DNA from: Bradyrhizobium symbiodeficiens
GTDB lineage: Bacteria > Pseudomonadota > Alphaproteobacteria > Rhizobiales > Xanthobacteraceae
Assembly (NCBI RefSeq): GCF_002266465.3
Contig: NZ_CP029427.2
Location: 5,892,501-5,956,500 of the forward strand
Length of the DNA: 64,000 nt
Reading direction: 5' to 3'
A program made the position numbers and the translations under genes. How positions within the stretch are numbered: the first letter of the stretch is position 1; each line of letters begins with the position of its first letter. Shown here in pieces: positions 1 through 8,939 of this stretch. The notes beneath the pieces were generated by a model. That model was given only the letters and a program-made list of their open reading frames with translations. It did no database searches and was not told where the DNA came from.

Positions 1-706
1 AAGTGATATCGATCGTGCCGGAAGCCGTACCCGTCGCGGTGGTGGTGTCGGAGGCCGAGGTCGGGTTGGCGAAGCTCGCGCTCCAGGTGTTGGTGCCGGT
101 CTTGGACCAGGTGATCTGCATCGAATTCGCGGCGCCAAGCGAATCGTAGACCGTCATCGAGCTGGTATAGGTGTCGCCCGTCGCGGCGTCCGACGGCAGG
201 TTCGCCGCGATCGTGGTCTTGGTAGTGGCGCTGCCGCTGGTCGAGGCGACCTGGGTGTTAATCGCTTCGAGATTGCTCGCCGATTCACTGCCGACGACAT
301 TGCCGTCGGCGTCGGTGCGCCATCCCTCGAGGTAATAGCCGTTGTTCTGGAGATAGCCGGCGTTATCAGTGGTGAAGGCACCATTGCGGGTGTAGGCGAC
401 CGTGCCGCCCGACGTGGCGTTGGTCACCACGAAAAACCCGGAGCCCTGGATGCCGACGTCGGTGGCGTTGGAGGTCGCGGCCAGCAGGCCCTGCTGGGTG
501 ATGTTGGCGCGACCCGAGACGGTCACGCCTCCCGAGGCGTAGGAAGTCGTGTTGCTCGACGCCGTCACGAGCGCGTCGAACATCCCGGACGTCGTCTTGT
601 AGGCGGTCGTGTCGGAATTGGCGATGTTGTCGCTGATCATCGACAGGGACTGACTCTGCGCACTGAGCGCCGAGATCGCCGAGGATAATGCGCCGCTGAG
701 ACTCAT
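1..706 (-). CDS. flgE: Flagellar hook protein FlgE, second copy (partial, 3' end outside window)
   Basis: Hook subunit, exported through the flagellar type III apparatus and polymerised outside the cell. Translation from the ATG at 706 gives 235 residues before the window edge. The N-terminus (MSLSGALSSAISALSAQSQS) has the rod/hook heptad character, followed by SDNIANSDTTAYK, matching the flagellar rod/hook signature. The segment GIQGSGFFVV is the usual hook core motif, and Ser/Thr/Gly-rich hook sequence follows. It begins 19 bases after flgD ends and is in the same operon. It differs clearly from the other FlgE at 47853-49085, so it belongs to a different flagellar set. The C-terminus cannot be seen. 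Confidence 0.9.
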   Translation of the reverse strand, partial: MSLSGALSSAISALSAQSQSLSMISDNIANSDTTAYKTTSGMFDALVTASSNTTSYASGGVTVSGRANITQQGLLAATSNATDVGIQGSGFFVVTNATSGGTVAYTRNGAFTTDNAGYLQNNGYYLEGWRTDADGNVVGSESASNLEAINTQVASTSGSATTKTTIAANLPSDAATGDTYTSSMTVYDSLGAANSMQITWSKTGTNTWSASFANPTSASDTTTATGTASGTIDIT

Positions 707-725
707 GATAAAACTCCGGACGAAA

Positions 726-1391
726 TCAGGATGTGACGCCGATGATGTTGGCGGCGCTGACGGAAACGCCGTTCACGGTCAGCGAGGGTGTCGAGGTCGA
801 GGTGTCGATGCCGGTTACCGTCCCGGTGACGGTCGTGTAGTTCAGGACCGAGTTTCCGGAGGAGTTCGTCGCGGTCACCGAGATCGTGTACTGGCCGCCG
901 TCGGAGAGCTGTGTCCCGCTGGAATCCTTGCCGTCCCAGGTGAAGCTGTTCGATCCGGCATTCCCGGTCCCGGTACCGGTCCACACCGTATTGCCGGAGG
1001 AGTCCTTGACGCTGATCGAAACATCCGAGGCGGCCGACGACAGCGAGTAACCAAACGTCGCCGAGCCGTTGCTCAAGGTCGATGTGTCCGTCTTCGCCTC
1101 GACGGTGTGCCCGATGTAGTTCACGGAATTCAGCGTCACCAGGCTCGAGAACGAGCTCGCAAGCGAATTGAGGTTGGAGTTGATCGACTGCTGGGAGGTG
1201 AAGTTCGCGTAGGAGGTGAGTTGATTGACGAGGTCGGTGGTCGAGGTCGCCTCCAGTGGATTCTGGTTCTGGAGCTCGCTGACGAGCAGGCTCAGAAAAT
1301 CGCTGGAAGTCAGCGTCGAATTGGACGACGTGCTCGACGACGACGTTGTCGTGGTGGCGGTCGACGCAGAACTCGTTGCGGAAACGGTCAT
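726..1391 (-). CDS. flgD: Flagellar hook capping protein FlgD, second copy
   Basis: Hook-scaffold protein that caps the growing hook and is later discarded. The 221 residues begin with a Ser/Thr-rich tail, then the conserved FlgD block SSDFLSLLVSELQNQNPLEATSTTDLVNQL at about residues 29-58. The later FlgD Ig-like part (residues about 110-180) contains NSFTWDGKDSSGTQLSDGGQY. The ATG at 1391 has a GGAGC ribosome site 7 to 8 bases upstream. It lies just upstream of flgE. A second, shorter FlgD (44054-44464) lacking the Ig-like half is in the main locus, so the two are not interchangeable duplicates. Confidence 0.92.
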   Translation of the reverse strand: MTVSATSSASTATTTTSSSSTSSNSTLTSSDFLSLLVSELQNQNPLEATSTTDLVNQLTSYANFTSQQSINSNLNSLASSFSSLVTLNSVNYIGHTVEAKTDTSTLSNGSATFGYSLSSAASDVSISVKDSSGNTVWTGTGTGNAGSNSFTWDGKDSSGTQLSDGGQYTISVTATNSSGNSVLNYTTVTGTVTGIDTSTSTPSLTVNGVSVSAANIIGVTS

Positions 1392-1655
1392 CAGAAGCTC
1401 CGGCTTTCCCTCACCGCCGGCGAACAGATGTCGGTCGGCGGCGCTTGAAATCTGTGTGCTGATGAAACGGGTGGGCGCGCGGATTCAGGCGGGGATTCAC
1501 GCGCGCGAAAACGGCTTTCGGCACGGCAAAATCTGCCGCGTGCACGCATTCAGCGGCGCGGGAGAGTCAGGCTGGTTTATGGAGGAGCGCAACAGCGTCA
1601 TGGCCGGACTCGGGCATGACGACGTCTCGTAATATTCGATGTCAGAAAGAGCCGT

Positions 1656-1928
1656 TCAGCTCTCGGCCGTCTCGCCCTCGGTGCGCGGCTCGGCGGTGTC
1701 GCCCTTCAGCTTCGCAGCGGCGGCGACGATGCGGTCGGCGAGGCCTGCGGGCGCGCGGACCGGCGGTGCGGCGAGCGCCTGGCGTACGGCGCGCGCCTCT
1801 TCCAGCAGGGCCTGCGCGGCGGACGAGCGCGCCAGCAACTCTTCAGCAAGCCCACGCCGATCGTCGGGCCAGAGCGAGAGATCCTCGCCCAGCCGGTCGA
1901 TCAGTTCCTCAAACTCGCTGACGTCCAT
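1656..1928 (-). CDS. Small acidic protein, possible ECF-sigma partner
   Basis: Ninety residues, acidic and helical, with the pattern FEELIDRLGEDLSLWPDDRR followed by an Ala/Glu-rich helix and a basic-Ala C-terminal helix (LADRIVAAAAKLKG). Short proteins with the DLSLWPDDRR-type motif are often encoded beside ECF sigma factors in alphaproteobacteria, and an ECF sigma gene starts this same operon. This association is from memory of the family pattern, not a search. No membrane segment or zinc-binding motif is present, so it is not a classical ZAS anti-sigma factor. It sits between fliS and flgD, with about 260 bases before flgD and 170 after fliS. Function unproven. Confidence 0.6.
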   Translation of the reverse strand: MDVSEFEELIDRLGEDLSLWPDDRRGLAEELLARSSAAQALLEEARAVRQALAAPPVRAPAGLADRIVAAAAKLKGDTAEPRTEGETAES

Positions 1929-2102
1929 CGCCCGCCGGTCCCGCCAAAGTCGGGCCCGTCATAAAGCATTGCGCGCGCGCCGGAAACCGGATTCGCGCTG
2001 GTTTTTCCGCCAAAAGAGCCCGCAACACGACGGAAAGCGCCGAAACGGAAGTCCGGCGTCATCGGCCGCCCACCCTCCGCATCGGAGAGAGATAGCGCCG
2101 CC

Positions 2103-2531
2103 TCAGCCCCTGCGCGCCGAATCGGCCGGCGCGGCCACCCCGCCCCGCGCTGTCGTGTCGACGAACTCCCAGGCCTCCCTGAGCTCGGCGAGCCCGGCGA
2201 TGATACGCCCGAAGCTCGCGTGCGCATGCGGGCGGCCGAACGCCTTGTGGCTTGCCAGGATCATCGCATGATAGGTCTGGAATACCCGTTCCGCCACCGC
2301 GCCGCCCTTGGCGAAATCGAGGTTGTGGCTCAGCCCGCGCAGGATCGCGGTCGCCCTCATCAGGTATTCGTGGCCCTCCTCGAAGCGGCGCGCCTCCTGC
2401 GCGGCCAGCGACTTCTGCAGGAAGGTGATCGCGCCACCGAGCAGCATCGAAACCGCCTTGAGCGGCGGCACGCTGGTTGCCGCGCCCCGATAGGCCTGGT
2501 TGGCCATGTACGCCATCTGATTATGCATCAT
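2103..2531 (-). CDS. fliS: Flagellar export chaperone FliS
   Basis: Cytosolic chaperone that keeps flagellin soluble before export. At 142 residues it is close to the usual FliS size. Family features are the N-terminal YRGAATSVPPLKAVSMLLGGAITFLQKS (residues about 14-41), where the LLxGAI and helix pattern match FliS, and the following long helices. The start is ATG at 2531, with a second ATG immediately after it. It is 21 bases downstream of fliD and in the usual fliD-fliS order. The C-terminal 25 residues are low-complexity Ala/Arg. No FliS is visible in the main lateral locus, so this chaperone probably serves the adjacent flagellin. Confidence 0.85.
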   Translation of the reverse strand: MMHNQMAYMANQAYRGAATSVPPLKAVSMLLGGAITFLQKSLAAQEARRFEEGHEYLMRATAILRGLSHNLDFAKGGAVAERVFQTYHAMILASHKAFGRPHAHASFGRIIAGLAELREAWEFVDTTARGGVAAPADSARRG

Positions 2532-2552
2532 CGATCACTCTGCTTTACACGA

Positions 2553-4235
2553 TCAACTGCTCGATGAGCTGTTCAGCAGCGCCTTGAGGTAGGTCAGCGT
2601 GCTGTTGGCGCTCTCGATCGCCGCCTGGTATTTCGCGTACTGCGCCTCGAGCTGCGCCTGGAGCGTGGACGCGGCGCTGTTGATGTCGTCGACCCTCTGC
2701 TGGAGCTCGTCGTCGCGGGTCGTCAGACTGGTAATCTGCGTTTGCAGTACGCCGGTCGACGACGAATAGTCCTTCGCGATCTGATAGAGCCGCGTTGCTA
2801 TGCCGGAGGTCGACGTCACCGTGATCGACTGCGAGGTCGAACCGCTATAGGTGAAGGCCATGCCGGCGTAGATCGAACCGGAAGCACCGATGATCGTGGT
2901 GCCGCTGACCGTGAACAGCGACGCGTCGCCGCCGACCGAGGCCGAAGTGAGGTTGCCGTCGGAATCGACCGCGAGATCCAGGGTGAAGGATTGCGGCGAC
3001 GTTCCGGTGTTGACGACGCTGAGCTGGCTCGACGACGTCGTTGTCTGCGCCGACAGCAGCTTGGTGACGCCGCTCAGGTTCGTACTCAGGATATCCGACA
3101 GCGTGCTGGTATCCAGCTCGAGTTCATTGCTCTCGTTGAAGGACAGGCCGAGATCGGCCATGGTCATGTCGCCCACGGTCGTGTTCAGGGCATTCTGGAG
3201 CGCATCCATGATGTTGCGCATGGTTCCGTCGCCGAACAGCACCGCGCTCGAATCGGCGGTGCCGTCGGTTGCGGTCGCCTGCTGGGCGATCACTTCGTCG
3301 CGAAAGGCGTTGTAGTTGGTGACGAACGTCTCCAGCGTCGATTGGATCTGGCTGGTGTCCGTCTCGATGCTGATGTTCAGCGTCGCCCCGTCCGGCGTCT
3401 CCTGGAGCAGGCTGAAGGTGACGCCGCTCAGGACGTCCGAGATGTCGTTGGTGTCGCGGGTCATCGCGATGCCGTCGAGCGTGAACTCGGCGGCCTGCGC
3501 CTCCTGGAGCACGTCGGTGAAGCTCCCCGAGCTGTCGGTTACACCGAGCTTGTTCAGGGTATCGTCGCCGGACGTGCTCGAATAAGTGATGTCGGCGGCA
3601 TCCTCCGTGCCCGTCAGCACCATCTGGAAGGACGTGCTGGAGACCTGTACGATCGAGGCCTGGACGTTGGTCGTCGAAGTCTGTGCATTGATGGCATCGA
3701 CGACGTCCTGAAGCGACATCGTGCTGGTGATGGTGATGTCGGACGTAGCACCGCCCTCCAGACCGATGGAAAACGTGCCGGAGTAACCGAGTTCGTCGGT
3801 CTGACTCGATTGCGAGGTGCCGGAAACCTTTTGAGCGGCGGCCAGCTGACTGATCGTCAGCGTGTGGTCGCCGATGGCGGCGCCGCTCTTCAGCGTCATC
3901 GAGAGCGCCGACGAGGCGCTCACGTCGCCGGTGGAACTGATGCTCGCCGCGCGCGTCGCGAATGCGCTGGTGGACAGCGAGTTGACCACCGCGGTCGAAA
4001 GCGACGCCAGCCCCGAATACAGCGTCTTCAGATCGCTCTGGAGCGTCTGATAGGCCGAGATCTTGGCCTCGTTGTTCGTGATCGTGGTCGAGATCGTGTC
4101 CGCCTGGGCGGTCTTCGCGTCGACGGCGGATTGGATCAGCGCCGTCCAATCGATGCTGCTCGAATTGGTGGTTCCGCTCGTGGTGACGGAGACTCCCGAA
4201 CTTGTGCTGCTGGTGCTCGAACTGACGCTGGTCAC
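2553..4235 (-). CDS. fliD: Flagellar filament capping protein FliD (hook-associated protein 2)
   Basis: Pentameric cap that folds flagellin at the filament tip. The 560 residues show the FliD layout: N-terminal coiled region with IDWTALIQSAVDAKTAQ and ITNNEAKISAYQTLQSDLKTLYSGL (residues about 28-75), the central D2/D3 part with LTISQLAAAQKVSG (about 124-140) and DITITSTMSLQDVVDAIN, and a C-terminal coiled coil (RDDELQQRVDDINSAASTLQAQLEAQYAKY). The best start is GTG at 4235; no in-frame ATG is nearby and the upstream ribosome site is weak. It lies 64 bases after the flagellin gene. The lateral locus at 44-64 kb shows no FliD. Confidence 0.9.
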   Translation of the reverse strand: MTSVSSSTSSTSSGVSVTTSGTTNSSSIDWTALIQSAVDAKTAQADTISTTITNNEAKISAYQTLQSDLKTLYSGLASLSTAVVNSLSTSAFATRAASISSTGDVSASSALSMTLKSGAAIGDHTLTISQLAAAQKVSGTSQSSQTDELGYSGTFSIGLEGGATSDITITSTMSLQDVVDAINAQTSTTNVQASIVQVSSTSFQMVLTGTEDAADITYSSTSGDDTLNKLGVTDSSGSFTDVLQEAQAAEFTLDGIAMTRDTNDISDVLSGVTFSLLQETPDGATLNISIETDTSQIQSTLETFVTNYNAFRDEVIAQQATATDGTADSSAVLFGDGTMRNIMDALQNALNTTVGDMTMADLGLSFNESNELELDTSTLSDILSTNLSGVTKLLSAQTTTSSSQLSVVNTGTSPQSFTLDLAVDSDGNLTSASVGGDASLFTVSGTTIIGASGSIYAGMAFTYSGSTSQSITVTSTSGIATRLYQIAKDYSSSTGVLQTQITSLTTRDDELQQRVDDINSAASTLQAQLEAQYAKYQAAIESANSTLTYLKALLNSSSSS

Positions 4236-4298
4236 TTGGCTCGGCCGTCCCTGACAGAGAGGACCGGGCCGGCATCATGCCGGCCCGGAAGTTGATCA

Positions 4299-5123
4299 TC
4301 AGCCCAGGAGCTTGAGGAGATACTGCGGCATCTGGTTGGCGGCGGCCAGCGCCGACACGGCGGCCTGGGTCTTCACCTCGGCCGAAGACAGCTTGGACTG
4401 CTCGGCCGCGATATCCACGTCCTTGATCGCGGAGTTTGCCGATTGGAGATTCTGCGTCTGGGTCGAGATCGAATCCGACGAGAAGTTGAAGCGCGATTCC
4501 TGTGCGCCGATCGAGGCGCGCGCGGCGGAGACCGTGTCGATTGCGGTATCGAGTGCGTCGAGCGCCGATGTCGCGCCGGACTGGGTGCTGACGTCGAGCG
4601 AGTTGACCGCGAGCGAGGACGCCGTCAGGCTGGTCAACGTGATGGTGATCGTGTCGGAGCCGTCCGAGCCGACCAGCACGGACACGCCGGACGAAAACAC
4701 GCTGGATCCATCGAGCAGGCTCTGGCTGGAGTAGCGGGTACCGGTCGCGATCGAGTCGATTTCGGAATTGAGCTGCGAGAATTCCGATTGGATATAGGCG
4801 CGGCTGGAGTCGGTCGTGGTGCCCGAGGCGGACTCGGAGGCCAGCGACTTCATGCGCGCGAGGATGTCGGAGATGTTCGAAGCGCCGCCGTCGGCGGTCT
4901 GCAGGATCGCGGTAGCCTGCGAGGCGTTGGTCGCAGCCTGCTGAAGCGTGGTGACGTCCGAGGAGATGCGCGTGGAGATCGCAAGGCCCGCGGCGTCGTC
5001 GGATGCCGAGGTGATGCGCGAGCCGCTCGACAGCTTCGAGAGTGAGCTGCTCTCCTGCGCGGAGTTGATGTTGAGATAGCGGACCGCTGCGTTGGCGGCG
5101 GTATTGGTGTTGATTGCGGGCAT
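4299..5123 (-). CDS. fliC: Flagellin (third flagellin of the window)
   Basis: Filament subunit of 274 residues. It starts at ATG 5123 (MPAINTNTAANAAVRYLNIN), preceded by AGGAGC 8 bases upstream; an upstream in-frame start at 5159 lacks such a site. The N-terminal D0/D1 helices carry SSLSKLSSGSRITSASDDAAG, the standard flagellin signature. The C-terminal helix has NFSSDSISTQTQNLQSANSAIKDVDIA and ends in LLKLLG. The middle domain is short. It is clearly a different flagellin type from the two at 56-58 kb, which lack the classic SGSRITSASDDAAG motif and instead read STGQRVxTAxDN. Encoded between the ECF sigma gene and fliD. Confidence 0.93.
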   Translation of the reverse strand: MPAINTNTAANAAVRYLNINSAQESSSLSKLSSGSRITSASDDAAGLAISTRISSDVTTLQQAATNASQATAILQTADGGASNISDILARMKSLASESASGTTTDSSRAYIQSEFSQLNSEIDSIATGTRYSSQSLLDGSSVFSSGVSVLVGSDGSDTITITLTSLTASSLAVNSLDVSTQSGATSALDALDTAIDTVSAARASIGAQESRFNFSSDSISTQTQNLQSANSAIKDVDIAAEQSKLSSAEVKTQAAVSALAAANQMPQYLLKLLG

Positions 5124-5266
5124 TGGAAGCTCCTGTGCTGATGGGCAAGCGTGCCGCATCGTTGAAATCGACCTACGACGACGCGGACCGCAGCCCCGTC
5201 CGTTCGCTCAAACGGTGGAGCGCCAGCAGATCAGGCGCGGAAATCTTCGAGAGGCGGTTTTTATGG

Positions 5267-5953
5267 TTAGCAATCGGTAAACGCGGCGCGGATGTCGCGT
5301 TCGTGCTTGCGCAGGAGCTGGCGAAGCTGCTGGCGGCCGCGCTTGAGCAGCGACTCGACGGCCGCCACCGTCGTGTCCATCACCTCCGCGATCTCGCCGT
5401 TGCTCATGTTCTCGTGGTACGAGAAGATCACCGCGATGCGCTGTTGCTCGGGCAGGCGCCGCATCGCGAGCTCCAGCATGCCGTTCAGTTCGTTGCGCTC
5501 GATGATTTCGACGGCGCCGGGCTGACCGTCGGCGACTTCAGGCACCGTCTCGACATTTTCGTTGCGCGGCTTGCGCCTGAGGTCGATGCAGCGATTGGAG
5601 ATGACGCGGTAGAGCCAGGTCGAGAATTTGGCGCGGCCATGCTGCCAGCGCCCACGGTGGCTCCAGATCTTGAGCATGGTGTCCTGCACCACGTCCTCGG
5701 CGTCCGCCGCATTGCCGACGATGCGGAGCGCGATCGCGTAGGCGCGATCGATGTGACGCTCGACCAGCATGCGGAATGCGACTTCGTCGCCGGTTGCGAG
5801 CCTGTCCAGGAGCTCGCTGTCCTCGTCGTAGACGACATCGGCGGTATCGGGCGCGAGCGGCACCGACGGCATCACCGGCACGATCGCATCGACCGACGCC
5901 GTCGTCGTGATCTCGGCCTCGGCGGGAGCCCAGACATCAGCAGCGTAACTCAT
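5267..5953 (-). CDS. ECF-type RNA polymerase sigma factor
   Basis: Group 4 sigma factor of 228 residues from ATG 5953, which has a GGAGA site 8 to 9 bases upstream; a longer reading from 6025 adds 24 residues without a good site. Region 2 is at about residues 45-100 (ELLDRLATGDEVAFRMLVER, then the DAEDVVQDTMLKIW core) and region 4 at about 165-220 (LPEQQRIAVIFSYHENMSNG, then EIAEVMDTTVAAVESLLKRG). There is no sigma 1.1 or region 3, as expected for ECF. The Ala/Pro/Val-rich N-terminal extension is unusual. It heads the flagellin-fliD-fliS operon with a 143-base gap, so it may direct transcription of those genes; no anti-sigma gene of classical type is adjacent. Confidence 0.9.
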   Translation of the reverse strand: MSYAADVWAPAEAEITTTASVDAIVPVMPSVPLAPDTADVVYDEDSELLDRLATGDEVAFRMLVERHIDRAYAIALRIVGNAADAEDVVQDTMLKIWSHRGRWQHGRAKFSTWLYRVISNRCIDLRRKPRNENVETVPEVADGQPGAVEIIERNELNGMLELAMRRLPEQQRIAVIFSYHENMSNGEIAEVMDTTVAAVESLLKRGRQQLRQLLRKHERDIRAAFTDC

Positions 5954-6465
5954 CCCGCAATCTCCAACCCGCAATGCCGGCGGCGCACATGCCACACGGC
6001 TTCCAGGCGTTGAACGCAGGGCCAAAACAATCCAGGCGGAGAATTTTTGTTGTTTTTCAAGATGTTAGTCGGTATCTTTTGCCGAGCATCGGGCAAGAAT
6101 TGCCGACCGCGCACGACATTCGTGCGTCAAGCCTGCAATCATCGCATCGTCTCGCGCCATGACGGATCATTCATCCTGAACAGATGTCGTTGAGAGAAAA
6201 CGCTGACATTACGCGGCACTAGGTGATCGCACGCGACACGCGCGTGGCGCATCGAGAAGCGATTGTTTCCGACTGTGAACGAAGACGAGACGACTTTCGC
6301 ACTCGGCAATTTTTTCCGAATCACCTTCTTCGAACCTAGCGATATTTTTGAATCTGTCAGTCGCGACGAATGCGTTTTTGAATCGCGCGTGAACTTTTTT
6401 CGCATCTGTGGCGCCTGACTCCTCACGTGCGCGCGTTAATGCCTCGGTGGACGGGGAATCGCAGC
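5954..6465. other. Divergent intergenic region, relatively AT-rich
   Basis: About 510 bases between the divergent ECF sigma gene and the HAD-type gene. No convincing gene is seen. The stretch 6030-6430 is noticeably richer in A and T runs than the surrounding coding DNA. It should hold promoters for both directions, but I could not fix a confident -35/-10 pair or an ECF-type autoregulatory promoter. Confidence 0.5.
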
Positions 6466-8880
6466 ATGAAGTCAGCGACGGCCGGCGCAGAGCGCCGTGC
6501 GAAAATTGTTTCTGCTTGGTCTTTCGATGTTTTCGATACATTTCTTCTGCGCGCCTGCACGACGCCGGATGGCGTGTTTGAAAGGACTTACGAGCTGTCG
6601 GGTATTTCACGATCCTGTCCGAATGTTTCCGCGAGTTTCGTTCAACATCGCATCCAGGCCGAATCGCGGGCGCGTCGGACCGCGAAGGAGAAGCGCGGCG
6701 GCGGCGAAGTGCGCATCGAGGAGATCTATTCCTATTTTCCGTTCAAGCTGTTCAGTCTTTCACGCGGCGACTTGAACGATCTGGTCGAAGCCGAGTTCGC
6801 CGCCGAGGTCGAGCTTTGCCGCGCCAACCCGGACATGGTCCGGCAATATCTGGACATGAAGCGCGCCGGCCATCGCGTCGGATTCATCTCGGACACCTAT
6901 TGGGACTCCGGTCGGCTGGCGCGGCTGCTGCGCGCTTGCCGCCCCGGGCTGGTCTGGGACTTCCTCTATGCGTCCTGCGACCATGGCAGCGGCAAGAGCG
7001 AGACGTTGTTCGCCACCTATCTCGCAGAACAAGGCATCGACGCCGGCGCCTCCTTTCACGTCGGCGACAATGAGAAGGCCGACATCAAGGGCGCGAAGCG
7101 CCACGGCATTCACCCCCGCTATTATCCGCAGGCGACCGCACAGCTCGCCTCGAAGTTTCAGCGCGAGACGGCACTGTTCGAGCTGCTGTGCACCGGCGCG
7201 CCATCGCGGCTCGATCATGGCGCGCGCACGCTGCGGCGCATGGTCGCCGGCCACAACGCCGAGAGATCGCAAGCCTTCCATCTCGGGCTGACCGTGCTCG
7301 GCCCGGTGGTGACCGCGTTCGACGCCTATTTGACGCGCCGCTGCGGGGAGATTGCAGGTCCCGGCCGCAAGGTCTCGCTCGGCTTTCTCGGCCGCGACGG
7401 TTTTCTGTCGCACCGGATCCGGCAGGAGCTGCATAACACCACATCGGCCTATCTTGAGATCAACCGCCGCGTCAGCCTGATCGCCTCGGCCGATACGATG
7501 CAGCCGCTGGTCGATCTGCTGAGCAAGGTGTTCAAGATCGACGCGCCGACCTTCCACGACATGATGAAGATCATGCCGCCGAAGGTCGCGGCCTTCTTCG
7601 CCGCATTTCCCGGCGGCATCGCCTCCGGCGAAGAACTCGCCGAGGCGCTTCCGGGATTGATCGATCCAGCCGAGATCGTCGCGCTCGCCGCGGGTCTGCG
7701 CGCCCGGCTGCTCGCCTATCTGCGTCGAACCATCCCCGGCTTCGACGACTGCACCGATCTCGTGCTGGCCGATCTCGGCTATTCCGGCAGCGTGCAGAAG
7801 GCGCTGCGCCGCATCTTCGACCTCGAAGGGATCGAGATCCGACTCCACGGCGCCTATCTGATGTCGCTCGACGACGCCTTCGACGATCTCACCGCGGAAG
7901 ACAGCGCAGCAGGCTTCATCTCCGACCTCGTGGTCACCCCGCACGTCAAGCGCATGCTGATCCGCAATGTCGCGCTGCTGGAGCAGGCCTGCTGCTCCGC
8001 CGCCGGCTCGGTGCGTGACTACGACGACGGGGCGGTGCTGCGCGAAATCAATCCGCGTCCCCCGGAGCAGATGGCGCTTGCCGCCGAGATCCAGGCCGGC
8101 GCGCTGACTTTCGCAGCCAGCGCGGGCGACATCGCGCGCGACTACGGCCTCGATCCCTATGCGGCACCCGATGTCGCAGCGAGCTGGTGCGCGGCGACGC
8201 TGGCGCGGCTTCTGCTGCTGCCCGACGATGACGAACTGGCGCTGCTCGGCACGTTGAAACACGACGTCAATCTCGGCACCCACGCCCTCGCGCCGCTGCT
8301 CGACCAGCAGTTCGTGCGCAATCAGATCACCGCGCGCGGCCTCTCGGCGGCTTGCACGGCCGCAGCGCCGCCGATGTGGCTCGCCGGCAGCTTCGCCGGC
8401 CTGTCACCGTCCTACAACTATCTTTACGTGCTGTTCGGCGCCAACCGCCTACCGGCCGACGTCTTTGAAGAACGGCCCTCTCGCCCGGTTCAGGTCGGCC
8501 TGTTCCGTGCGAGCGGCGATGCGTCGCTGGAGGCGGTGACCGTCCATCGCACCGGGCTCGGCGAGCTGCGTCTGCGCATCCCTCTATCGCGCGGCATGGC
8601 GATCACCATGATCGCGCTGCCGCTGGCGAAATTCGCACCGGAGGGGCTGCTTCATGGCGTGACCGTGCAGCGGGGCGACGATGTTCGTGATGCCGCCGAG
8701 AGCCAGGACGTTGTCGGTATCGCCGCCGACGGGCTGATCTGGGCTGGCGTACAATGGAATGGCGGCCATTATCGCGCCGACACTGAAGACGGCTGCCTGC
8801 TGATCCCGGTCACCGCGATGACGCGGGAAATCGCGGTCTACTCCATCGCGATCACCCCGCTCGGAGCCGACCCCAAATAG
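6466..8880 (+). CDS. Large HAD-superfamily protein, possible role in surface glycan/flagellin modification
   Basis: About 804 residues from ATG 6466; starts at 6439 (ATG) and 6427 (GTG) are also open and the ribosome site is not decisive. The N-terminal 210 residues form a HAD phosphatase-like domain: SFDVFDTFLLR (D21 and D24) is motif I, GFISDTYW motif II, GSGKSETLF holds the motif III Lys and HVGDNEKADIKGA is motif IV. The remaining 590 residues have no family I can name; GFLGRDGFLSHRIR (about residue 305) and VLADLGYSGSVQKAL (about 430) look like conserved core pieces. This architecture resembles predicted HAD hydrolases (COG5610 type) found in polysaccharide clusters. It forms an operon-like unit with the next two genes. 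Confidence 0.7.
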   Translation: MKSATAGAERRAKIVSAWSFDVFDTFLLRACTTPDGVFERTYELSGISRSCPNVSASFVQHRIQAESRARRTAKEKRGGGEVRIEEIYSYFPFKLFSLSRGDLNDLVEAEFAAEVELCRANPDMVRQYLDMKRAGHRVGFISDTYWDSGRLARLLRACRPGLVWDFLYASCDHGSGKSETLFATYLAEQGIDAGASFHVGDNEKADIKGAKRHGIHPRYYPQATAQLASKFQRETALFELLCTGAPSRLDHGARTLRRMVAGHNAERSQAFHLGLTVLGPVVTAFDAYLTRRCGEIAGPGRKVSLGFLGRDGFLSHRIRQELHNTTSAYLEINRRVSLIASADTMQPLVDLLSKVFKIDAPTFHDMMKIMPPKVAAFFAAFPGGIASGEELAEALPGLIDPAEIVALAAGLRARLLAYLRRTIPGFDDCTDLVLADLGYSGSVQKALRRIFDLEGIEIRLHGAYLMSLDDAFDDLTAEDSAAGFISDLVVTPHVKRMLIRNVALLEQACCSAAGSVRDYDDGAVLREINPRPPEQMALAAEIQAGALTFAASAGDIARDYGLDPYAAPDVAASWCAATLARLLLLPDDDELALLGTLKHDVNLGTHALAPLLDQQFVRNQITARGLSAACTAAAPPMWLAGSFAGLSPSYNYLYVLFGANRLPADVFEERPSRPVQVGLFRASGDASLEAVTVHRTGLGELRLRIPLSRGMAITMIALPLAKFAPEGLLHGVTVQRGDDVRDAAESQDVVGIAADGLIWAGVQWNGGHYRADTEDGCLLIPVTAMTREIAVYSIAITPLGADPK

Positions 8881-8939
8881 TGCGCCTGATCGCGCCGCCC
8901 CGGCCGTTGAAGTGCCAGGGCTTACGAGGGGGCACGGAA

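Noticed and set aside
1392..1655. Sigma-54 promoter upstream of flgD
   Set aside because: GG and GC elements near 1510-1545 do not have the required 10-base spacing on either strand.
2742..4295. Long plus-strand open frame opposite fliD
   Set aside because: Arg/Gly-rich translation without a family, exactly antisense to a well-conserved FliD; it is a high-GC shadow.
5124..5266. Leader hairpin of the lateral type before the third flagellin
   Set aside because: TACCGG-N7-CCGGTA is absent here; only short GC-rich pairs occur.
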